DNA of 64,000 nucleotides, from the NCBI GenBank assembly GCA_023078555.1, contig CM041204.1, positions 4,618,430 through 4,682,429 on the forward strand, given 5' to 3'. A model generated the notes under the pieces. That model did not search any database and was not told where the DNA came from. It saw nothing but the letters and a program-made list of their open reading frames with translations. The first letter of the stretch is position 1. Each line of letters starts with the position of its first letter. Shown in pieces: positions 1 through 13,015 of this stretch. A program made the translations under genes and the position numbers. The stretch is from Ulva prolifera (taxonomy: Eukaryota > Chlorophyta > Ulvophyceae > Ulvales > Ulvaceae).

Positions 1-10
1 GGTAAAAGGC

Positions 11-305
<295 letters not shown>

Positions 306-482
306 ACCCCTATAGTATGCTAGTAGTATACTACTATATACAGGCTTTGGTTGTCCACGTCCGGCAGGACAGGGACCTCATGCCACGTTCGTCCTGCAGG
401 CAGGGTTCGGCCTCCCTCCTCATGATCATCTATATATGTCTTCGTAATTGTGCGGACCCTGTGCAGTCTCCTTGCCTTCAAG

Positions 483-3400
483 TGTGTCGACACCTTTGCC
501 AAGGCAGACTTGATCGAGGACCTCATCAGGCAGGTCCCCAAGCTCACTCCAGGCAAGATGCTCAGTGGCATGCACTGGAGCCTGCCTCGTGCTCAACTGC
601 GTGACTTGGCCGGTTCTGACTGGCCTTGTGAGGTGTGACATTTCAGCCACATTGAATCACCAGATCTCCTACAAATACCAGCCAGTGCCCCAAGTCAGTG
701 GACACATTTTGTGAGTTGACTGCATGTGCATGGAGCAGCACGTGCGAACGTGAATGAATTCATGCACATGCACTGAGCTGTACATGAGGTCCTGCTTGCA
801 TCTAGCTCTGCTTCCCCTTTGTTCTCTGTGTAGATAGCATTGCTCTGTGCACGCCTCGTCATCACTGTGCATGCTTGCACTGTTCTGGCATCACCGGCTG
901 TAGCCGGCCTGATATCCGAGCGAAACCTAGGTCACGAAATGCCAATGTGAGGTGATACCTGGCCTGCATGACACATGAGTGCATCAAAAGAGTGCAGTTC
1001 CAATTGCCTTGCAATTGCATCATTGTCAACCTAGTGATCAACTCAAGCTAATTACTTGATTGTACAACGACGTGAGTAGCCATAGTTTTACTGCACCTTG
1101 TACTTGACACTTGAATTTCACTGACGTCCACTTTACATCGCCGCGAGTGCTGATCTGCTGTGCTTGTGTAGACGGACTTCGTCAGCAAGGGCTACATGCA
1201 ATCCTGCTACATGCAGCATCCGGCGTGCACATTGTACGTGCGCTTCACAACCCATGAAGAAGGTGTGTGCCCGCCCTCCAGTTCCAGATACTACCGGCCT
1301 TGCATCGGGACATGTACAGATTGCTCATGGCCGTATGACTTGCAGGATGGGCGGTGATGTGTGCATTGAATGCACTGCGGTACCCGCCCGCCCTGTGCAG
1401 GGAGCCAGGTGAATCGCACATCTGGGTTGGCGTGCCCTCCCCAGTGGACATGGAACAGGTAGTCATCTTTGAGGTGAGCACCCTGGACATCCACTTTGTA
1501 AGCCGTCTTTCTGAAGCTTGTGACACATGGCTTCGACAGCGGACAGGGTACTGTCTAGACCTGACGCATACTCTTGCGAGGGGCATGTAGTACACTGAAT
1601 GTTGCTGCCAGGGGCTCCCCGGTCGCTGAAGATACTGCTGTAGTAAACAGCACAGAAGCTGCTGACACCAGGCGTACAGTGACAGCACTGTGCGTTGAAT
1701 TGCAGGGGTGCCATGCCAGTGTAGAGGAGATATATGCTTGGTGCCGCCGCTTCGGTCCCGTCGTTCGCCAGATAGAACAGGTCGAGCTCAGACCAGGGGA
1801 CCCTCTGGCTGCATCTGATGAAGAAGGTGGCAGGATGATCACCCAAGTCACATTATCATCGATCGCACATGCGGAGAGCGTGATCGCTGCTGGCCATGCG
1901 GGGGCAATCGGGAACCCCGTGCCTCTGAGCCAAACACGGTTCCGGGACTATCACGTTGTCCTGGTAGGACGGCACTTGGACTGTCCGCAGCTGAACATCT
2001 TGGATAAAGTAGCTCCAGAGATCGTTGCGCAGGCTGTGAAGGAGGTGTGCCACTGGTCTTTGAGCCAAGCCGTGTGATTGATTGAAATCCCCTCAAACGG
2101 AACATCTGCACATGCCTCTGCACATGCGCCTGCCTAGTTTTCACGTGTTGGCAGCAAACCCCATGAGGTTGATGTCGTTGGAGCTGCAGCAACGATTGAA
2201 GGTGACTACTGTAACCGAGAGGCGAAACTTGCCGTGACCTTTGAGGCCATCTGCAGGTCTCTGGCAACACATACAGAGCAGTAGCCTTCAGTTCAATCGC
2301 TGCAAGAGATAGGTTTATGGACGCCGCAAGCCAACATCCAGACTGTGTGAGTGGAAGGATCACAGCAACGCTGTATGGCCCAGACAGCGTGCCAGGTGGT
2401 GGGGATGTTTTGTACACTCTGCCTGGCCACACGGCATTGATGGTGGACGGACTGCCCTCGACCATGCAGAAGAGGGACTTCATGAACTGTCTCGAGGTGT
2501 GCACTCCAGTGTCCACCCCCACCACAACCCGGCTGCAGCTCCCCACACCATCTGTGCCTGAGCCACCTCCCCACCTCCCCGGCTCCAGCCGCAGCCATGT
2601 GCAGACCGAAGTGCGAGCAGTGAAGGCCGAAGCGTCAGGCGACTGGAGTGGCGCACTCGGTGGGAAGCGGTGCCGTCGCACTCGCAGCAAACGTGCGAAA
2701 GGTCAGGCCCGGAAGGGCAAGCTCGGCCGGAAGGGGAAGTGCGGTCGACGGCACTCGCGTGGCCGCAAGGGCAGCCGTGGCCGCCCGGGGCGCACCCGTC
2801 GTGCCCCACGCCCGATGTGCAAGCCCGCCCCCAAGAGATCCTTTGCTCGACGGGCCCCGCTGTTCGAGGTCACGCCGGAAGTCTCCTTCGTGCGTGGTGG
2901 CCGTGTGGATGCCACAGAGGGGAGGGCGTACATCTCCTGCCGCTCCTGTGATGACCGTGAATGGATTCACGACGCACTGCAAGGCCTCAGTGTCTGGGGC
3001 TGCAAAGTTGAGGTGATCCCGATGGAGCGCTTTGGCACAGCCCTAGGTGGGGACTGTCCGCTGCACATCACCGAGTTTGACCTCGAAGACGACCCTGCGG
3101 CCTGCTCTGAGAGCCTCGAGGATGACGAAGAGTGGGGATCTCACCTTGAAGACGAGGCTGCGGAGGCAAACTTTTTACGGAGATCATGCGGTGGTGAACT
3201 GCATGATGATGGTTCAGGCGCCATCGCAGATCAGCTTTGTGACAGTGCGGATCGCCTTCCGTGGCTTAGCACGGGCTCTGAGGGGAGCGTTGAGGACGAT
3301 GGTGAGGGAGATAAACACGAAGAAGGATCAGAGAGACAGTCAGAAGACATGGAGCAGGGTTTCGTGGAAGCCGTCAGTGATCAGGTGCTCCCAGCGATGG

Positions 3401-3660
3401 CATTGCTCAAGTTTCATGCAAAGGAGCAGCCATCATGCGGTCTGGGAAAGGGCTGTGCTGAGAGCAACTTGCACACGCCTGCGGACGAGCTCAGTCCCAG
3501 AATCTATGCTGATGAGGAGACACGTTGTGATACACCACGAGTGGGGGATGGTGTGAGGGGTGGACGGTTTGGGGATGAAGAACGGCCAGAGTCGCCAACG
3601 CGTCTGATTCAAGCAGGACCACTGAAGCCGGCTTGTCGCCGTGCAGCTGTGAGGTATTGA
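483..3660 (+). CDS. RRM-like RNA-binding protein with basic and acidic tail (5' end not seen)
   Basis: Six exons join in phase: about 483-632, 1172-1262, 1346-1473, 1706-2044, 2138-2256 and 2292-3660 (TGA). The first listed exon opens at an acceptor-like site after a stop, so upstream exons or the true start are missing. Exons 2-3 encode a segment TLYVRFTTHEEGWAV and exon 4 a segment EIYAWCRRFGPVVRQIE; both look like RRM helix/strand patterns. The last exon has another RRM-like piece (TALMVDGLPST), then a strongly basic Arg/Lys/Gly region (about 2640-2800), a further RRM-like stretch, and a long acidic C-terminus. Role inferred: RNA binding. I do not recognise the specific family, and the RRM assignment is by pattern only. 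Confidence 0.55.
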
Positions 3661-4478
3661 CCTGGTCTATTCACTTCCGGCCCCATAGGTTTTTCGATTT
3701 GTTTTCCCCATGGGTGACCAGGTGACATTGTGCATGCAGCGATGTAACAGTCATGTTCAAATTTCTGAGCGTCACTTCACTACGAGCCTGACCATCAAAA
3801 CAGAATATCAACGGGGACAATGAGCCTAGAGGGGGCAATCATACATGTACAGCCTGTTTAGTGCTGCCAGCAGGCGATTGCGGTTCCAGTGCTCCCTTGG
3901 CATTGGTGCACACTCCTGATTGGCTGCACGCGTGGCTGATCTCCCCCACAGGCAGCTGCCGGGCAGCAAGCGCGCTTGAACTGAACGGCGGCTGAATTTC
4001 GTCCTCAAGGAAAAACGTTCCTCGTGATTGATCTGAAGCAGGCTTTGTCAAAAGTTTGTATCCCTGAGATCAGTCCAATGCAACAGGCGGACTGTCGATT
4101 GTGACGTGTACATACATGCGATCCCTGTCCGCTTTCGCCAAGCGGAGCAAGGCCACTGCAGCTGTTTGGATGATTCGGATGATTGACGGACTGGCCGGGA
4201 ACGCAGGTTGCGTCACCCCACGAGTGTCCACAGGTCTACAGACGGACACTTGGTCTCCATGCACCCGTAGGAATTACGGGCATCACTTAGCATCACTCTG
4301 GCCAACGACGTACAGATGCAAAAGTGCACTTTGTAACAGACTACAGTGTCGTCGATGCACATCAGCACTTGTGCTTGCCGTGTCGTTCGCTCCGGAGCGA
4401 TTTGCAGGCCAAATGTATTCAACAGCACAAGTCATAGCCGCATGAAATTCCGAAAAACATTTTGCAGACAGTAGGGTC
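3661..4478. other. Intergenic stretch, nothing supported
   Basis: About 0.8 kb between the RRM-like gene and the ISCA2 start. Short frames exist on both strands but none shows domain-like sequence or splice-consistent continuation. It presumably holds the ISCA2 promoter. Confidence 0.5.
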
Positions 4479-5310
4479 ATGCAGAGTCCCTGTTCCCCGA
4501 GCCTGCGGTCTCTCTTTCGTTCGTGTTTCCATCAAGGATGGTACACAGGATGTGCACAATCGCCAGCGCTCTTCCCGCGGTACTTTGATCAGATCTTCAG
4601 GCGAGGGCTGGCATCCACTTCAACAGCTCGATCTTCTGAAGATGTAGTTCTAGATAGCAGCGCGATTGAGGTGTGCTTCATGTGGGATGCGTGTCACCAT
4701 GGGTTGTGCGAGGCATGTTTTCAGCGCAGCACAGTGCCACACTCCTGAGGCCATAGCAGCTTCTCTCGCTTATCCACTGTCGCGCGACGTGGGCCTGCTT
4801 GGTACATATTGGCATGTATTGATAACCAGGCACCTCTGCTGCAGAGGCTGCAGGAACTGATTAAGGAGACCCCCGGCCAGTTTCTGCGTGTCAGCGTTGA
4901 TCCTGGAGGATGTTCCGGCTTTCAATATGTCTTCAATCTCGATGATGTCATCCACGATGATGATATGTGCGTCCCTGTCCTGCTTTCCGTTGACGTGTGC
5001 CGCAGGACGCTGTTTGAAAAGAGCTTGTGATGCAGAAAGTTTTCGCAGGACGGTGTTGCTTTGGCCGTTGATAGAGTATCTATGGAATTCCTGAAAGGCT
5101 CTACGATCGAGTTTGCAGAGGATTTGATCGCCTCATCTTTCAGGGTGTGTAGCGCCATTTCAATGCTGGGCCTGCCTGGACAATCTCTGCTCAAATTGGA
5201 ATGACACAAGTACACTTCTCCAAACAGAGCCATTGTTGCAGGTCAAGGATAACCCAAATTCAGAACAGTCATGCGGATGCGGGACATCATTCGCAGCCAA
5301 GATGGATTAA
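4479..5310 (+). CDS. ISCA2: Mitochondrial Fe-S cluster assembly protein, ISCA2 type
   Basis: A-type (HesB/IscA) protein of late mitochondrial Fe-S assembly; in known systems ISCA1/ISCA2/IBA57 support 4Fe-4S maturation. Exons 4479-4670, 4830-4966, 5006-5021, 5049-5144 and 5242-5310 give 169 aa. The first 64 codons are rich in Arg, Ser and aromatic residues with few acids, as in a mitochondrial presequence. The core shows the first Cys motif DPGGCSGFQY, then LFEKDGVALAVDR, VSMEFLKGSTIEF and the C-terminal pair CGCGTSF, so all three conserved Cys are present. Oddity: between exons 3 and 4 only 27 nt separate the homologous codons, with no in-phase GT donor (see findings). The ATG at 4479 opens the presequence frame. 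Its stop lies 180 bp from the end of DRC3 on the other strand. Confidence 0.85.
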
Positions 5311-5489
5311 CATGTCCATTCCTCAGCAAGTTTCAATTCATTTGACTGATTTGATGTCTGCCACGCCCAGTACATGTCAAATCCGACCAGTATTTGATCA
5401 TTTGCGCAGCCAGTATGCTAGCTTTATGCATGTATTTGCCAGAATTTCACTTGGGTGCTTGATTCAAAATGGCAACAGGGTCCACATTG

Positions 5490-8400
5490 TCAAGCTTCAT
5501 CGTCTTCCTCAGCACGCAAAAGCATGTCCAGTTCTTGGGAGTTCCTTTCAACGTAAGTGATGATCTCAATAATCCTGTCGCGATTGCGTTTGTGTGCCCA
5601 CTCACTGTGTTTTGTGACAAGGTCAGCCGCCCGTTGAGTCTCCTGATTAACCAAATTATCCTCCACAGCATCCAATTTACTTGTGTGAGAATCATGCGAC
5701 GACTGTATGGCATTCATGAGCATTTCCTTATCACTCATGAGGCTTCGTGCATCCTCTGTGAGAGCTTCCAGCTCATCTGTGCCCTGCATGCCGATCAGCA
5801 GGCAGTAAAGTGCCTCCGATAATGAATCCAGTCCAATACTGAGCCAAAAACTCCATGCGCACCTCCACATTGTACTTTTCCTCATACAATTTTTGACCTA
5901 GCTGGACCAAAGTGCTGTTGAATGTGCCCTCCAGATCTCGCGTGTTTGTGAAAAACTGCATTATCATCTGCTTGTTTTGCTCCACAAGCTCACTGTAGTT
6001 GCGGTCAAAGCTGCGTAGTAGCTCACTCAGCACATCGACCATGTGCATTTCCTTTGCCAGCAGCTCCCGCCTCAATTGCTTCAGCAGCTCCTGCACACCT
6101 TGTCTAAGTCCCCGTCATCACGTTCTGTGCACAGTTGCCACACATTCTCATGCCTTCAGCTGATACAGAAGGTCCCGGTTCGACACACAGCGACCACAAT
6201 CTTTCACGCATCCAGCTGGCACACAACATGTGCATTCACAACCAAAGGTTACCAGCAAGCTGAATACAGCGCCGATGTGTCGTCGAGGTCGAACAGCGCT
6301 GCAGATTGCAGGCTGGCTCCAACATGGCATAGAGTAGCGTGAGCACTGAACAGTGCATACTAGCCTGAGATGGAGCTGCAGACGTTCACTGGCTTCCCTG
6401 CCAACACTCTGTCTTACTACGTACTACGTGATGCACTGGAACAATGACAAGATGTTGAAACGCCCACACAGAGTCATGCCAGATAGACCACACTGGGATC
6501 TAGTCTCAATGCGCAGCCCCACTGCCCAGCGTGTAGTAGCATGCATGTGGGAACAACAGTGACCGTCTCGCGAATGGTGCAAGCCATCAACGACAATGCT
6601 CTTCTGGTCGCATGCAGGGCGATGTAGTACTTTGTGCCTCTGATTCCAGGCACTGAGGTGCCGTGTGCAAAACGCACCAGCACTTCTGGTACTTTTTGTG
6701 TTGCAACCTGTGTGTCTAGCCGTATGTCACGCACGACATGCTTCTTTGCCTTCTCAAAAGCCTCCAATCTGATGCGTGCGTGAGAGTCTGCGTCAGCACA
6801 TGCCTTATCCACGGTCGTGTGCCACAGGTCATATTCAGCTGTTTTCGCCTGAAACCTCTCCAGTGCCTGTGCTTTGAAGTTATCTTTGTCAACGATGAAT
6901 TTGTCACGAGCTTCATTCCAGCCGTCCAGCAATGAAGGCACCTGTAGTGTGCACATGGGCATGGGCGAATCATTAGTGCAGTGCACCCTGTCTAGCAAAG
7001 CGTTGAATGCCTCAGCTGTGACAAGACAAACTAAACCTTAAGCTGTGCATGATGAGTCTCTAGCTGAGTGCAGGCATATCACACACAGCTTAAATTGGTT
7101 CCAGGCCAGTATCGAGCACCTGGAAAGCGTCATTGCGCTTAATGATTTAAAATCATCACAGGCACACACATACATGTTCATGGAATTGCAAAAGTGGTGC
7201 TGAGAGTTGTATGCCGTTTCTACACCACTGCAACTACCTTCACGGAGCCATTCATCTGATCTGGGGCAAGCCTCTCAAGTGATCATCTCTCATGATTTCG
7301 GCGCACACAGCATCGAATTCTCACGTTTGTGAACAAAGGGTTGACGACAAAGCGGACACAGTAGAATAGGAAGTTGAGCCCAAATGCGAGTGCTAGCTAT
7401 CACAGCGCAGTGCATTTGATAATTCACACAGAGAATTGCATGTCATTGTGACGATGCCAAATAACAATCATTGCACATGCTGCTATACATAGATTCCACA
7501 AGACATGCTACTCTGAAATCAAGCACAAAGTAACATCTATGCCCCTCAAGGGAGGTAATCAGGTTGATCTGCTGATTGCATCAGTGCTCCCTTCAGGGTA
7601 GATAGGAGCAGTACACTGCACCCCCAGGCACAAGTCAACAGAGCTTTTTGCAAATGGTGAAAACCGTACCTGGCCAAGCTTCGGCCAATCTTCATCCCCC
7701 ACAGTCATGTCATCCCACAAGGAGTCAACGCCCTCCAGGTTTGCCTGTGTCATCAGCTCTGCCACCGTCGCTGCCTTTGCGGCTGCTTTGACTTCCTCTT
7801 CCTGCGCTTCCTCCCTTTCCCGCATCTCTAGCAGCTCGTCCTGCAAGCATTCGTGCAAAATCACAGTATTGTCACAATCGCATGGCTGTGTCCAGAGAGA
7901 AGGACTTGTGAAATCTGATGCATCGAAATTACTTAGAGATGCGCATTCCTTAAGCCCACATTTCATGAAAATCACGCGAAAGATGCAGTTGCGGCCTGAC
8001 AATCCCTGAAGTTGATTTCTGGCAGCTGCGGACACCAGGTGCACTTAATACCGCACTGGGACATTGTTACTACAGTGCATTTTGGGACCCTGAATAGCAA
8101 TATGATGAACGCTTGCATGAGGGTCTGACATCATGATGGCACATATGCAACAAGGGTACACACCTGATAGTGTTCGAACGCAGCACCTAAGTCATCGGGA
8201 TTCACACGCACATAATCAAGAAACTTGAGGCACTTGATATGAGATAGCATATATGCTCGGTAATTGGCCTCCCTGCAGAGTGGATTTCCGGCGAGGTTGA
8301 CAAGCTCCAGCCCATCAAATTGGCGCAGGTACATTACACGGTCCAGTTTGCTCAGGTGGTTGTTGCCTGCATGCATCATGTCCTAGTTCAGCTGTGTCAC

Positions 8401-9646
8401 ACACACTATCAAGTCACTGCGGCTTCGATATCTGTCCAATAGTCACAGCGTGCATATATGTGAAGCGTGAGCAGGCGCGACTTGTGCAATTAATACACAA
8501 GCATAGCTTGCAGTCTTGGAGACGGCCACCGAAGCTGCAACTCTTGGAGAAATGTCCTCTTTATGACACAGTGTCACGCTGTAAACATGAAACCGTGTGT
8601 GTTGAAAGGTCTTTGTAAATTAAAGGCGAGCCAGGCTGAGTTGTCCGGCAGCTACAGTGGCATCAATTCCAGGTTGACATAAGCCCAAGTAACATGCATT
8701 CCTCTGGTCACAGATTTCTGATGTTGACTGGTCATACACGTACTGTACACATCGGTTGGGACGTACGCAGCTTCTCCAACAAGCAATGACAAAGGTAGCC
8801 TTACGGCGGTCAGAATCCAATACATCTTAAGGCATACATGCACGAGAAGGCCTACCAACAGATAGACATTGTAGCTTTTTCAGGCTGTCCAGGCCTTCCA
8901 AATCTGTAATCACGTTGTCTTGCAATGACAGATCCGTGAGATTGGTGAGAGTGTCCAGGCCTTCGATCTTCTGGATCTGGTTGAATGACAAATCCAGCCA
9001 TGTGAGCTTGGTCTACATGGCCAAGACCACATGTAAGGAACGTCTATAGCTTCAGTCATGAAACGAGTGACATTCCTGACATACAAAATGCTTTTGTACA
9101 GATGTACACACCAACATGCCACAAATTGACTGAGATTTCTGTGAAGTTGTTCCCTGCCCCGCTCCGGGCATGCACACAGGATAGGAGAGGAGACCTCCAC
9201 AGATATACATCCTTGCAATATCAGGTTTCGTACCAAGTGCCCCACATGCTCTATCTTTTGTATATTGTTGCAGTCTAGCTTCAGCCTCACCAGGCTATCG
9301 AAACCAAGTAGGTTTTCAATCCGGATCAACTCCCGGAAGCTGAAAGCCAAAGATTCCACTTCCCGGAACTGCATCGATTTCCGCTTCTCTGCCACCTGTT
9401 CCAGATCACCCTTGGGAAGCTGCACATCAACACAAGACAGGTCTAATATTCAATATGGCAGCCGTGGATGCTGTCTCTAAAGGCTGCAGATTGCTGAAGG
9501 CGCAACTTCTTTGGGTAGAACGAGTCCACCCGCCCTCCCCTTCGGACACATCGCAGGAAACGAACCTCGATGCATTCCCGGGCCATATCTACACCAATTA
9601 CATGAGGCTCTAGCTCAGCGAAGAGAAGACTGTAGCTGACAGGCAT
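5490..9646 (-). CDS. DRC3: Dynein regulatory complex subunit 3 (LRRC48)
   Basis: Leucine-rich-repeat subunit of the axonemal nexin-dynein regulatory complex, which links doublet microtubules and tunes dynein. Eight exons on the minus strand join in phase: 9646-9566, 9419-9234, 9012-8856, 8366-8164, 7840-7670, 6941-6708, 6090-5863 and 5783-5490, giving 517 aa, close to animal DRC3 (about 520). The N-terminus has an EPHVIGVDM-type motif. LRRs follow ([35 protein letters not shown]), ending in the DRC3-typical [18 protein letters not shown] cap and FLDYVRV. The C-terminal half is charged coiled coil, including LPSLLDGW-like spacing and a final acidic DDEA. All introns are GT-AG. Start chosen at the ATG preceding the EPHVI block. 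Confidence 0.92.
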
Positions 9647-11330
9647 GTTGTGATCAATCGAGCTCCTGATACAGACGGTTATCCCGTGGACCGGGGCCTC
9701 CCTATTTGCAAAGGAGCATTTGCATGTCGAATATGCTCAGCTTCATGTATATGTAATGGTGTCTACTGATTGTTCACGCGACATGCCAGACATCCTGGTT
9801 GATGTCAGAAGTGCGTCCGCCTGTGGTCGATCGCAGACCAATGCACGTCAAATTTACCGTCTAGCAAAGACGTTGATTTCTCAGGATACCCAGAGCTGCC
9901 TACACCATGGGAGGTCTCTTGGACTGCTGTCTCCGAGATACCAGGTGCCTTCAGCACACATGCAGCATCCGCTGTGGCAAGCATGCACGTACTTACACAA
10001 CGATCTCCTGAAAGCTTTCTCGTGGAGCCTTGTCGCAATGTGTTGAAGTTGATCGCAGATACATGATCGCACAGCGTCGCATGCACACGCTTCAGATCAC
10101 CCATGGCCACTGATCCATGACGTGCTGTGCTAGCCCTCTTCGTCTGAGCTAGTCGCAGCACAGCACAATGGAAACATACAATTGTGACCTCAACCACGTT
10201 CTCAGCATCATTGGATATCTTAGTTTATTCTGTGTGGCTGCTACATGCCATGCAGCAGGTTACATTGTGTGCTGCTCGTCCCAGGAGATTGTATGTTAAT
10301 GGGCAGAACACCGTCAGAAAAAGTGTGGCCCTTCCAGGGTGGAGGAGTTGTTCCACAGTCAGTAAGCTGGGCCAAGCAGCGATGTGGATTGTCGCTTATG
10401 ACACATTGAGCACCTGTGTATCAGCTGACCTAGGTGCCCGCTGGTCACTGTTTACTTTGTGCGCGGACCCCCGGGCGAGATTCCGGATGGGGACGAGTGA
10501 CCTGTGCGTCCGTTTGTTTGCGAACTGCTTGATGGGCATTGTTTCGTGATTGCGTGGGGGTGCCGTGGCCCCTATGGCGGCGGGTGCTGAGTGTCTCTAT
10601 ATGATGTCAGTGGGCTTCGGCGTGCGGTCTGCTTTTGGTGCTGTAAGCAGTGCTACTCATTTGACTAAAGATGCATCAATCGCGATTGCATGTGTGATGT
10701 GCCTGCGCCGTGGGGTGCTGAGGCTGGTGGCCTGGTCACCGTTGATTATGGCGTGATCCTTGTTTGATCCACTGCAGGTGTCTGTTCTCATTCACTGGTA
10801 CTGAACACTGTCTGTTATCAGTATCAAAAGTTCTGTGGTAGATACGATCACCCAATCGGGGTCGCCAATTTTGATCTGACTGTTTCAGCTCAGCAGGTGT
10901 CGGATCCCAGAGGATAGCTGAACAATATTATAGAATATTGCTTAATGTTATGGATGATCAGGAACTGCATTTCATGCACCGAGCGGTACTTGGTGAAAGA
11001 AAGATAAGTTGCAGAGAAAGTGTCTGACTAAGGCAACGCCTCTAGGTGGTGCCCTTGCAGCAGATGTGTCTCTCACAGATGTTGCAGCATCCTTGCGGAA
11101 GCGGTGTCGACACACTGCAGCTGTCAGTGGGCGACCGTGGCACGGAAAGTAGTATGTGACATCAACTTTGCTGCCAGCATTCCTTACATCAGCTCGGTAG
11201 TGCTGTTGCCTCCTGATGACTTGGTAAGAAGCTTTTCATCTGTTTGCTCTCACTGCCGAATCTGAAGCATGTTCGATGCCCTATGCCAAGCTTTCTTTGT
11301 AACACAGCGCGCCTTCCTTGAAACGGCTGA
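9647..11330. other. Region with no supported gene
   Basis: Between the DRC3 start and the polycystin-like blocks. A minus-strand frame at 10197-9805 contains a short spliceable segment beginning MGDLKRVHATLCDH with a strong GTAAGT donor near 9997, but I could not extend it. Plus-strand frames at 10184-10756 show no domain pattern. The DRC3 promoter should lie just above 9646. Confidence 0.4.
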
Positions 11331-11339
11331 TTCTTTCAG

Positions 11340-12180
11340 ATAACATACTCACATATTGATCTTGAGGGCAGCAAAGCATATTTGTTCCCGAGCAAATGGG
11401 ATGTCACCAATGTCTGAATAATGGTCAAGGGTAGGAAAGTGATGACTTGTTTGAACAAGAACATTGCCAGCGTTTGCATGTGCAGATGAATAGACCGACC
11501 ACATGACACAGGTAGAGACAGACAAGTATCTCTTGCACAGCATGCTGCCATCCAGGTCCAGCCTCAAGAACATCCAGGTCCAGTTTTGGTCAGCGGGCCA
11601 TGTATGCACTTGACATCAGCATACCCACGAACAGGTGCGCTTGCCTGGTGTTGATGATGCATGCCCATCATTCATTGGCATGCACAGAACGTTGGATCAA
11701 CCTGTCCGATTGCGGTCATGCATATGGGTTCTTGCCATGCGCTTGCAAGCGAGGAGCAGCGACAGGAGCAAGGGCCAGTGGTACTGAACTTGGTGTGCAG
11801 CGGCGACTTCAGTGAAGAGCCATGGACTCTCAATGCATGCTATGGCTGCTGCAAGCGCTGGTCATCCACATTCATTCTGCCAGTCTATCCAACTCTCAGG
11901 CATGTCTGCAGCGCTGGTAAAAACCAGTGTCTACTTCTGAGAATGCAAAGCTGTACACCATGCCCTGCCTTCAAAGCGTACCCGAGTGCATTCTGGCTGA
12001 ATGTGTTATCGGTTTGTAGTTTAAGCAACACAGACAGGATGATCATGCCACAGGCCTCAAATTCAAACACCAGCAAGGGTGCCATGTTCACATCCTGCAG
12101 TGAAGAGACGCAGTTCATATGCCTGTTAAGATCATGTTCCTGCTGCCATTCACGGGAACTGCGAAATAAGGCTTCCCTGC
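11340..12180 (-). pseudogene. Polycystin (PKD2/TRPP)-like exon blocks, apparently incomplete
   Basis: Three minus-strand blocks resemble successive parts of polycystin channels. Near 12170-11990: an acceptor followed by REWQQEHDLNRH...DVNMAPLLVFEFEACGM, matching the end of the extracellular polycystin domain (pattern W...TR...NVN....EF..GG). Near 11560-11470: EILVCLYLCHVVGLF, like the second transmembrane helix. Near 11420-11345: HYSDIGDIPFAREQICF, like the segment before the fifth helix. The N-terminal membrane helix and most of the extracellular domain would have to lie where the RIIa gene ends, and the pore region is not found downstream to 10 kb. I therefore think this is a partial or decayed copy. 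Family assignment is by eye and uncertain. Confidence 0.3.
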
Positions 12181-12238
12181 GTTACAATTGTTGGAGAAGA
12201 GGACCAGCGTCTTTCCAAGTCGCCAGTATGCACGTGGA

Positions 12239-13015
12239 CTAAGTAGCAGAGCCTTCCACAGCAGCAGGAGCAGCAGCCAGTTCCTCTGCAGCTTCAGGCT
12301 CACCAGAGCGGGCATCTTCAGAAGGAGCGTCTGCAGCAGGGGCATTCTGGGAGGGATCGTCGATGGGAGGATGGCAAGTTGAAGGGGCCTGTGAGGTCTT
12401 AATCTCTGGAGAGGGAATTGCTACATCTGGAGAGGGGCCGGTATCATCTGGAGATAAACTGCTTACAGTTGGAGAGGGACCGGACGCATCCGGCAAAGAA
12501 TGTGTTACATAGTGAGAGGGGTCACCCTCCTCCGGGGACGGGCCGGTTACATCTGGGGAGGCGCTGATGGCTTGTACCTCATATGAGGAAGGGCTGACTG
12601 CAACTGTGGAGGGGCCGATTGCATTTGGCAAGGCAGCAGCAGTGCTAGCTTTGATGTTGACCTCATCTCTTATAGGGTCCGTTGCACCTCCAGAGGCCAC
12701 CTGATCACGAAGCAACTTTTCTGACTTCAGCTCTTCAATGATGAAAGCCAATGGATCTGTGGGCTGCGCCTTGAAGAGTTTGGCCAAAGTTTCATGCAGT
12801 ATAGCCTGTAATGTTGCCAAGGTAAGCCTGATCAGGACACGACTGACCCATGAGCTCGTAGACTCCCCACGCATTGAATCGTGTTACTTGTAGCTACTGA
12901 CCTGGATGTCGTTTCGATACGCATATTCCTCCAGCTCCAAATACTGCTTGGTTTGAGCTTGCATAGGATGCAGCGGCCTTGAAAGACTGTAGACAAAAGA
13001 GCTGGAGCTATCCAT
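12239..13015 (-). CDS. RIIa/DPY30-type docking-domain protein with Ser/Pro-rich tail
   Basis: Two exons, 13015-12902 and 12805-12239, phase 0, give 226 aa. The exon junction falls inside the helix pair characteristic of R2D2/DPY30 dimerisation domains: KQYLELEEYAYRNDIQ then AILHETLAKLFKAQP, TDPLAFIIEEL. Such domains dock onto amphipathic helices of anchoring proteins; in cilia they occur in radial-spoke and fibrous-sheath proteins. The remaining about 150 residues are low-complexity, with recurring GPSP/SPD units and an Ala/Glu-rich end. The ATG at 13015 is preferred because the longer in-frame extension upstream (to about 13264) is basic and unconserved-looking. The start lies only about 270 bp from the left end of the inverted-repeat element, so the element sits in its promoter side. 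Confidence 0.7.

Noticed and set aside
6405-6445. Solo terminus of the 13.3-kb element (TACTACGTACTACG)
   Set aside because: Only about 11 bases match and the C tract is missing; chance cannot be excluded.
6960-7020. Extra small DRC3 exon ([10 protein letters not shown] reading)
   Set aside because: In the required phase it contains a stop; skipping it joins GQ to VPSLLDGW, as in other DRC3 proteins.
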